Positions 56,590 to 64,000 of a stretch of 64,000 nucleotides of DNA are shown one piece after another. This DNA is from Prosopocoilus inquinatus. Its lineage: Eukaryota; Arthropoda; Insecta; Coleoptera; Lucanidae. The DNA is taken from positions 18,755,806 to 18,819,805 of the forward strand of contig CM069875.1 in the NCBI GenBank assembly GCA_036172665.1. The letters are read 5' to 3'. The notes beneath the pieces were generated by a model that saw only the letters and a program-made list of their open reading frames with translations, was not told the origin of the DNA and searched no databases. The stretch's first letter is position 1; the number at the start of each line of letters is the position of its first letter. The position numbers and the translations under genes were made by a program.

Positions 56590-57296
56590 TGTACTATTAA
56601 AATTGCGAAGACTGTGTGATATTGCCACATTACGTATGATTTATTTCGCATATTTCAATTCAGCCGTAACATATGGCTCATTACTTTGGGGAACCAAATC
56701 CAATTTAAATCAAATATTGTTATTACAAAAAAAGCGATAGGCGTTATAAAATATTTAAGTCCGCTGGAATCATGTAAACAAGTTTTTATTGATTTAAACG
56801 TTCCCACTGTCTTTAATCTGTTTATCCTTCAATCAGCATTCTACGTGCATGAAAATATGAATAAGTTTATATCTAATTCTGATATTCATCGATACAAAAC
56901 TCGAACCCCAAACTTCATTAGAATCGATGAAATAAAAAGTAGTAAATTTTATAATTCTCACATTTATATTAGCATCAAAATGTATAATACGTTGCCAGAT
57001 GAAATAAAATCTTTTAATGGCAAAAATTTCAAACATTATACGAAAACCTTCTTAAGTAAATTTAGTTTTTATTCACTTGATGAATTTTTTAGCACTTCAC
57101 CTATACTCTGAATATTCTGAACAATATTTAATATTTATTTCTCATATCACTAACTTTTAATTTATCATTATGTTATTGTTATTTATTATTTTATTATGTA
57201 TACCTGCTAACTACCTTTTGTCTTTGTAATTTGTAATTGTAAATTGTTTCTACACCACTGGTACAGAAGTTCAATATATATTATTATTATTATTGA
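56590..57296 (+). mobile_element. 5'-truncated LINE copy with (ATT)n tail
   Basis: Encodes the C-terminal RT part: LLLQKKAIGVIKYL-like frame, RYKTRTPNFIRID, YNTLPDEIKSFNGKNFKHY, FYSLDEFF (56686-57111), then a 3' UTR of about 160 bp and ATTATTATTATTATTATTG at 57277-57295. This is the normal 3' end of a jockey/CR1-like element. The beginning of the copy is not exactly defined. Confidence 0.7.
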
Positions 57297-58205
57297 CACA
57301 GGCAATTTTCCCGATATTCTAAAAATAGCATGAATGACACCTATTTTTAAAGACGGTTCCCCTGATGATCCAAATAATTTCAGACCCGTTTCAATAGTTT
57401 CCACTTTATCAAATATATTCGAAATAGCCCTGAAAACTCAGATACCTGATCATACTGAAAAGCACAGTCTTTTCTATAACTTACAGTTCTGCTTTAGGCC
57501 ACAGATGTCAACTGTTGATGCTATAAATTTATTATTATCTGAAATAATTCAAGGTCAAGAAAATAGAGTATGTAGGAGTCGGTTTTTGTGATCTGCACAA
57601 AGGTTTCGATTGTGTTTCACATCAAAGACTGCTACAAAAACTTGAACTTTATAACTTCAGTGAAACCAGTCTACTGCTTTTAAAGTCTTACCTTGTAAAT
57701 AGGAAACAAGATACTGTAATCAATAGCAAACTGTCGGATTTTTCGATAATAAAAGCGGTGTTTCTCGGGGCTCGGTCTTATGACCTATCCGTTTCTTAAT
57801 TTACATCAATGACTTAAAGAAAGTCTGCAAATCCATTGCAAGACCTTGTTATATTTGTTGACGACACAACCGTAATAACAGCCGATCAGCACATCGATAA
57901 ATCAGCTTAAAAAAAATTTCTGAAAACATTTTTCTTCTGCGGAACTTAAAACCCTTAACTAAGGGTTAGCAAGAGCTCTTGGTTAGTTAACCAAGAGCTC
58001 TTGCTACTATTTACCATAACCATAACCAAACTCTTGGTTTCTTGTATGTCTTATGGACTACTAGTATGGGGACATGCTTCTTAATCCTCTAGAATTTTCG
58101 GACAACAGAGGAAAACTTTAAGAATAGTTTCTGGATTTAGATTTCAGGATAATATAAAATCCAAATTTAAAGAATCTGGTTTATTAACACTACCTTCCCT
58201 ATACT
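57297..58205 (+). pseudogene. LINE reverse transcriptase, middle and C-terminal part
   Basis: Starts TGNFPDILKIA and MTPIFKDGSPDDPNNFRPVS (finger block), then FRPQMSTVDAINLLL, DLHKGFDCVSHQRLLQKL (palm, catalytic Asp block), FVDDTT at about 57857-57874 (in place of YADD), and at the end VSCMSYGLLVWGHAS with GQQRKTLRIVSGF. Several stops and shifts. Probably the continuation of 56281-56580, split by the LINE copy between them. Confidence 0.72.
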
Positions 58206-58477
58206 GGGTGTACCAAAAATACGTGTGTTAAATTTAACACGGAGTGCAGTTAGCTAAATGAAATATTTTTTCTATTTGACTTTTTTTATTTGCAGCCCTC
58301 TAAACTAATTTAACATTCGAAACGTATTACATACTAAAATCTATACCCGCCTCTGTTTAAGACCTTAGACTATTGTCATAGAAACGTAAAAAGTCACATA
58401 AAAAAGTCAATTGTTGTAAGTTCACATTTAGTAATTTTGAACAGAAATTGCGTTTATAACTTGTCAGATACAAATAT

Positions 58478-61306
58478 CACTAGCATGCGAAAAATTTTTT
58501 TTTTGCGGACGAGATGAGACTACGTGTTATCAATGATTTCAACATTATAAAGCAGAATCTGTTATTAGTTTTTTTCTATCACGTCAGAATTCCAAAAAAA
58601 AAAATATGTACAGGGTGGATTAATTTCGATGTCTCTTATGGGCATCTCCGTAACTATAACAGATAGAAAAAAACTAGTGGCTAAGTCTCGATCTCTTTTT
58701 TGGAGATTAAGTCAACAGCGCAAACAAAAATTGGCTATCTTCTTTTGTTTTCAAGTTATGACCAAAAATTGACATTTTCGACTTTTCGTTTTTCGGTCAT
58801 ATCTCGTTTATTTCTAGAGATATTAAAAAACTGTTTGATCATTATTGGGACACTTTTTGGAATACAATTCAGTGGTGTAGTTGCTTTTTTAGTATTTACT
58901 TAAATTTTCAAGTTATAACATAAAGTTATATTTTTTTAAATAGAAATCATAGTAGGCAATGCCATCATTAAATAGAGATTTTTTTTTCTGTTTTCAAAAA
59001 TATATACTTTGTTGGGTTTATTTCTTATAATTTATAGGTAAAATGTCATTTTTGTTATTAGCCTTACGTATCCTAGTCTTAGTAGGCTGGCTTCAATGCA
59101 GTGCCGACATTTTTTTTTGTTTTTATTAAATATTAACGAACTTTCAAACCTTTAGACAGTTTTGGCCGCTTAAAGAATTTCACATGCACTTTATTTTTCA
59201 AAATTCCGTTTGAGAAATGTAGCACCCATCGCGACCGATCTGGCAAAAGCTTTTTTTGTTTTGATTAAATATGAATGCACGCAAATTTAGTTTGATACAT
59301 GTCCGATTTTGTTTATACTTTACTATTTGTGTGATTGTTTTTGTTTTTCGTGTTTTCAATGAAATATAACTCAAGAGAAACAAAAAAAAGAAAGCTTAAT
59401 TTAGTTCTAATTTAGTTATTATTACCTTTATGTTTATCCGAACAACTTGTATTTTAGTGTAAAATCATGTTATCTTTTCGCTTCTCTTGACAACTTGTTT
59501 TTTACATTTTTGCACTCCTAATGAAACTATGAAGCGATAGCGAAACGTAGACTGTTCTTGCGATTTCACAGTGTCCGTTTTAAAGTTTAAAAACTATTTT
59601 CTCTCACGTATTTCATCGAACAAGAGTCGACTTCAATTACAATTTTTTTTAGATTTTTCATTCTGGTATTTTTTTTTATTGAAGTCGTTTCTTGTCCGAT
59701 GGAAATTGTATAAAAATTGTTTTCAATTTTAAAAAAATATTGTGAAAATTACAGGAACGTTCAACGTTTCTTCCTAACGAAGCTATAAACCGATAGTGAA
59801 ACGTTGAATATTCGTGCAATTTTGACTGTTTAAAGATTGAAAACAATTTTTCTATAAATTGAATGATAAACTCATTTTCAATAGAAAGTCAGACAGGAAC
59901 TCTTATCAGAACGGTCGTTCAAAACGATAAAGTGGAAATTTGTAAATTAACGCGAATACGAAATTATTTACGCAGCCAAAACTTTGAAAATATTTGAAAG
60001 CTGGTTAAAATTTAATAAAATAAAAAATCGGCTCCGTATTGAACCCAGCCTACTGAGACTAGGATATTTACGCAAGGATAATAATAAAAATGACAGTTTT
60101 TCCTATTAATTATAAGAAATATACCCAACAGAGTATACATTTTTGAAAACAGAAAAAAAACCTCTATTTAATGAGGGCATTGCCTTCTATGATTTCTATT
60201 TAAAAAAATATAACTTTATGTTATAACTTGAAAATTTAAGTAATTATTAAAAAAGTAACTACACCACTGAATTGTATTCCAAAAAGTGTCCTAATAATGT
60301 TCAAGTTGTTTTCTAATATCTCTAAAAATAAACGAGATATGACCGAAAAACGAAAGGTCGAAAATGTTATTTTTTGCCCATAACTTGAAAACAAAAGAAT
60401 TTGTTTACGCTGTTGACTTAATCTCCAAAAAAGAGATCGAGACTTGGCCACTAGTTTTTTTCTATCTGTTATAGTTACGGAGATGCCCATAAGAGACATC
60501 GAAATTAATCCACCCTGTACAGTGAGTTTTTGTTTATATTTTGTACGGTACTAGCACACTTTATTACAGACATTTAAAAAATGTTAATTGCAAATGTTCT
60601 ACAGATTTACCTGAACGGCCAGAATTTACTAAAAAAAGAAAAACAAGTGACGATTGGAAATGAGAATCAACTTTGTTATTTTAATTGAAGTGAAGTAAAG
60701 TTTTAAAAGCTATTTTATTTGCTATTCTAGATTGAAAGTTCAGTATATTTTCTCGAATTAATCAACGTGTCTTTTCCCTAATTCCAAAAATACATACAGT
60801 CGCACCTCTATAACTCGAACCTCCGGAAATTGATATTTTCTGTAAGTCGAAATTTACTGATGGTCCTTGCACTTTGTATGTAACTGCTATCTATTTTTTT
60901 AACTGGAAATCTCCATAACTCGTCATTTTCTGGTCCCTTAAAATTTCAGTTATAGATGTTCGATTGTAGTTTGTTTATCAAAAAGCCTGTACTGAAGGGC
61001 ATATTGTATTGAAGGTCGACTGTAGTGAACCCGTTTGTAGTGAACTCTCGGTTATAGCTCTATTAAATACATACTTCGTTTTTATTTAGCTGTTATTACT
61101 TATATGGAATTTTGGATATAGTAAGCCTATTCTGGTGCATTTTTGGGTTCAACCACAAATGTAGCAAAACTGTTAGAACCATTTACATAACGTTTTTTAG
61201 TAACATTTACCTTGTCATTTTTTTTTCTTCAATATTTGCTTAAACAAGAAAACACGGTATACTACAAAATAATATTCCGTGTAGCATGAAACGTATAAAC
61301 ATTTAA
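58478..61306. mobile_element. second copy of the CACTAGCC element, interrupted and truncated
   Basis: 58478-58608 matches the left end at 26882 (CACTAGCATGCG, GATGAGACTA-type, TATCACGTCAG); 60520-61306 matches 27000-27780 including the pogo-like MITE (60797-60966). Between them lies a TIR element (58611-60517). The right end is cut off by LTR element C. Confidence 0.72.
58611..60517. mobile_element. 1.9-kb element with about 500-bp inverted ends
   Basis: Ends CAGGGTGGATTAATTTCGAT and its complement, TA at 58609-58610 and 60518-60519. Arms 58611-59109 and 60028-60517 are near complementary, ending inside at GGCTTCAATGCAGTGCCGA. Open frames on opposite strands (58700-58903 and 60236-60499) are the same arm read twice and are not genes. 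The centre (59110-60027) holds copies of the dispersed GATAGTGAAACGTTGA repeat and a small palindrome at about 59610-59705. Confidence 0.82.
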
Positions 61307-61610
61307 GCAATATTAATGATAGGAAACCACTCTCTTGTTCCTAAACTCCGCGTCAGGTTAATAAAACACAACGGTTTGACCGTATTAAATATATTTTCTT
61401 CTCCTCATGTAACAACCCAAACTCTCAACTACTCCACCCCACTCTCTCTCTCTCTCTTCCACTCATTGTTACCAACTTTGTTTTGCTTTATGTCCCTATC
61501 ACTCGGCCAACCTGAATGAATCTTGGTCTCAAGATTCTACTGTTACATTAAAAACTATTCTTTATTCTTAATCCTAATTCTTAATCTTAACTTTTATGCT
61601 AATATTAACA

Positions 61611-62168
61611 TTACATGTCATAGTCTTTCAAATAGGCTGGAACTTTCCGCTGTCGCTTTCCCGAACTGCACCCTTCATGTTGCTCGTCTGCTTCTACTGC
61701 GTTACCCTGACTGGCCTCATCATCATCTTGGTCTTCCTGACTAACATCGCCCATTTTCAGTCTCTCCTCTTGATCGGCTTTGTCCTTCAAACTCATTCCA
61801 TCGCTTTCTAATTTATTCGGTTTCCATATTTTCAATTGTGATACATGTGCTGTTGTCGCATAACATCTTCCTTTTTCCCTTTCTGCTAATTCAGCGACTC
61901 CATACGTATCACTGGGTAGGATCTTCGTTATTACCAAAGGTCCGCGAAACCTTCTTTGCAGTTTCGTTGAATCTCCGGTAGCCACATGTGCTCTTTTCAT
62001 GAAAACTATGTCTCCAACGTCGTATTTCACGGTTATTCGTCTGGATTGGTCGTATCTGGCCTTACACTTTTCCTGTTCTTGCCGAATGCGTATTTTTGCT
62101 TCTTCTCTTAATGGTTCTGGTTTTGTGTAATTTTCATACTCTATGGTTAAATCTTCTTGTTCTCCCAT
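61611..62168 (-). pseudogene. integrase C-terminal domain and tail (element C)
   Basis: 185 codons: IRQEQEKCKARYDQSRRITV, VGDIVFMKRAHVATG, LQRRFRGPLVITKILPSDTY (GPY/F-like module), HVSQLKIWK, then an acidic tail and KVPAYLKDYDM before the stop at 61611. This is the normal end of Pol in mag-type elements. The stop codon sits at the presumed start of the 3' LTR. Confidence 0.8.
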
Positions 62169-62731
62169 CTCTTACACGAGGCATATATCCATACAGCAAT
62201 TCAAATGCATACTTTCCAGTAGTCTTATTGGTAAAAGTGTTTAAATCAAACTGCATTTTCTTCATGTTAACATCCCAGTCTGTCTCATTTTCTGTTGTCA
62301 TCTGCATCATAGGCAGTAATGTTGCGTTCATCCTCTCAACTAACCCGTTTGTTTGTGGATGTCTCGACGAGTTTACCGTATGTCTGATTCCATGTTTCTG
62401 ACAAAAATCTAATCCTATCTGGCGCCCCGAAGCAATTCACAAATTCTTCTAACCTTTTCAAGTTAGTCTCTGTTCTTGTGTCTCTTACAGGATTGAAACT
62501 TACGTACTTGGTTAAATTATCACACATTACTAATACAAATTTATTCTTTTTCTTAGTACTGATAAAGGGTCCTAGGTGATCTACATGAACAACTGAGAAA
62601 GGACGGTCTCCTGGTGGAATCGGATGCAGATCTCCTGACTGTCGTCCTACTGGATTCTTGCTTAATATACACTCAACACACATTTTAATATGTTCTTTAA
62701 CATAACCACGCATGTTTGGAAAATAATAGTA
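62134..62731 (-). pseudogene. integrase core (element C)
   Basis: After the TGA the frame continues YYYFPNMRGYVKEHIKMCVE with zinc-binding Cys, HPIPPGDRPFSVVHVDHLGP (first catalytic Asp) and CFGAPDRI. There a deletion removes the block with the second catalytic Asp and shifts the frame: the other frame reads FCQKHGIRHTVNSSRHPQTN and GLVERMNATLLPMMQM (catalytic Glu), then WDVNMKKMQFDLNTFTNKTT. It is not active. Confidence 0.82.
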
Positions 62732-62734
62732 TCG

Positions 62735-64000
62735 TCACATGTTGTTAAGTGTTCTTTCCACCCCTGGTTGTCCCTTAAGATCATGATACTTGATGGTTAG
62801 CGACTTTCGTATTGACTTTGGCACTACATACACCAATTGTTTATTTCCCGCACTAATTTCTGTCTCTTTGTGTAAAAGTCCATGTTTCAGTTTATAATCT
62901 TTTACTAGGTCCTTTTCACTTTTACTCACTTTAATTTCACCACCCTTTAAAACATCAATTTTCCTTTTTAAATCAACATCCGAATACTGGAATAGTATTA
63001 GCTCTTTCTCTCGGTTTAGTATGGATAATACCATTGGCTTCTCATCTTTCTGATTGGTGTTGTCATTTTCCGGCAGTGCACGGCTCAGTGCATCGACATG
63101 CCTCATCTTGTCTCCGGGTCTGTGCTTTATATCAAACTGATATTCGCTTAGCAGATTATGCCATCTTATTATTTGAGGATTCTTCGTACGATTTGCATTT
63201 AAGTATATTAAAGCTTGACAATCAGTGATCATCGAAAACTTTATACCTATTAAGAATATTCGTAAGCGTCCCACAGCCCATACTATAGCCAACAACTCTA
63301 ATCTACTAGAATGATATGATCTTTCTACTTCTGATGTTCTTCTACGGATGGTATAAACTGGATGCATTTGTCCATCCTCGCCTTCTTGCATCCACATTGC
63401 CGCAAGTCCCACCGAACTAGCGTCTGTGTGAAGTTCCGTATTCTTCGATTTTGGATTATAGATGTATAATACTGGTTCAGACGTCAAAGCATTTTTCAAG
63501 TTATCTAATGCCTTCTCTTGTTCTTCATTCCAGATAAAGTCTATATTCTTTTTCGTCAACTTCGTAAGTGGTTCGCCTCTCTCTGCGAATCTTTCCACAA
63601 ATCGTCTAAAGAAACTTGTAAGTCCTAGGAAACGCCTGAGCTTATGTACACTCTGCGGTCTTGGAAAATTCTTGATCGTCTCTTGTTTACCTAGTCCTGG
63701 TTTTATACCTTCTGCTGACACTATAAATCCCAAGTATTCCACACTGGTTTTCCCAAACTGACACTTAGACAGTTTAATAGTCAAATGAGCTTGACGCAAA
63801 GCTTCAAAGACTTCTCGAAGTTTCATCATTAAGTCCGACCAACTTTTGCTGGGTATTAAAATATCATCGAGTTAAAATAATACAACTCGATTTCTTAAAG
63901 GGCCTAAGGCAATTTGCATTAATTTTGAAAAATAGAACGGTGCATTCGTCAAACCGAACATCGCTCGTGTAAATTCTCCTGTCTCATCGGAGTAATAAAA
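62735..64000 (-). pseudogene. RT, RNase H and integrase start (element C)
   Basis: From the edge: YSDETGEFTRAMFGLTNAPF, then VVLF-stop-LDDILIPS: the Tyr codon of the RT active site is TAA. An ORF 63829-62735 (364 codons) follows: VEYLGFIVSAEGIKPG, FLGLTSFFRRFV, RNase H with [36 protein letters not shown] and HVDALSR, then the integrase zinc-binding start HDLKGQPGVERTL. It ends at an in-frame TGA at 62735. The missing first RT blocks lie outside the window. Confidence 0.85.

Larger units (their letters stand above)
61317..64000 (-). mobile_element. mag-like Ty3/gypsy element, 3' part (element C)
   Basis: Minus-strand element whose 5' part lies beyond the right edge. A likely 3' LTR lies between about 61317 and 61613 (TG at 61317 and CA on the left-right ends, sense start TGTAATGTTAAT); it includes a (TC)n run at 61443-61457. 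Its outer limit fits the point where the older CACTAGCC repeat breaks off (about 61306). Without the other LTR, its exact ends are uncertain. Coding parts are listed separately. Confidence 0.8.

Noticed and set aside
58700..60499. Two similar ORFs of 67 and 87 codons on opposite strands
   Set aside because: They are the two arms of one inverted repeat read in both directions; no domain and no start signal.
61443..61457. (TC)n microsatellite as a separate feature
   Set aside because: Short and inside the presumed LTR of element C; reported only there.
1..64000. CRISPR array, rRNA genes or bacterial operons
   Set aside because: No regularly spaced direct repeats, no rRNA-like sequence and no bacterial gene organisation were seen.

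Overview
The window looks like a gene-poor, AT-rich stretch of an arthropod genome. An insect is most likely, from the errantivirus, mariner, hAT and Harbinger-type elements. A beetle is possible but no host gene is present to prove it. I found no confident host protein-coding gene, no CRISPR and no bacterial feature. Nearly everything that can be supported is a mobile element, usually broken and often nested, lying in AT-rich DNA with a few GC/CpG-rich islands that may be conserved non-coding or promoter DNA.

Left part (0.6-8.7 kb): a decayed mariner transposase (minus), then a complete but mutated Ty3/gypsy LTR element (1145-6983, minus; two 325-bp LTRs, ATAT target duplication), then a mariner with both ends (7492-8643). 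The gypsy element is the most interesting object here. Downstream of its integrase it carries a TARG1/OARD1-like macro domain with the catalytic Lys and Asp motifs, followed in the same frame by a CCCH zinc finger. It also has a 103-bp inverted copy of its own protease region sitting where half of the reverse transcriptase should be.

Middle part (11-46 kb): a graveyard of foldback/MITE elements. At least nine copies, from several related families, are flanked by TAA or TTA, as in PIF/Harbinger. One still holds a small acidic ORF resembling a HARBI1-type N-terminus. A second large group has TA target sites and often CAGGGTG ends. Many are nested, and the palindromic arms of older elements give built-in empty sites that fix the order of insertion (13.3-15.7 kb is the best case). 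Also here are a deleted hAT element with BED finger, DDE and dimerisation pieces (30.6-32.5 kb), a tRNA-derived SINE, fragments of other transposases and a LINE, and a 41-codon orphan ORF.

Right part (46-64 kb): a very young errantivirus-like provirus (46003-51296, minus; identical 229-bp LTRs, TGCA duplication) with a single-frame Gag-PR-RT-RNase H ORF and the C-terminal half of an F-type Env, but no integrase: a clean non-autonomous deletion derivative. Further right are more foldbacks, a LINE apparently interrupted by another LINE copy (56.3-58.2 kb), a 1.9-kb element with 500-bp inverted ends inserted into an older repeat, and the 3' two thirds of a mag-like Ty3/gypsy element (about 61.3 kb to the window edge) with a stop codon in the RT active site and a deletion in integrase.
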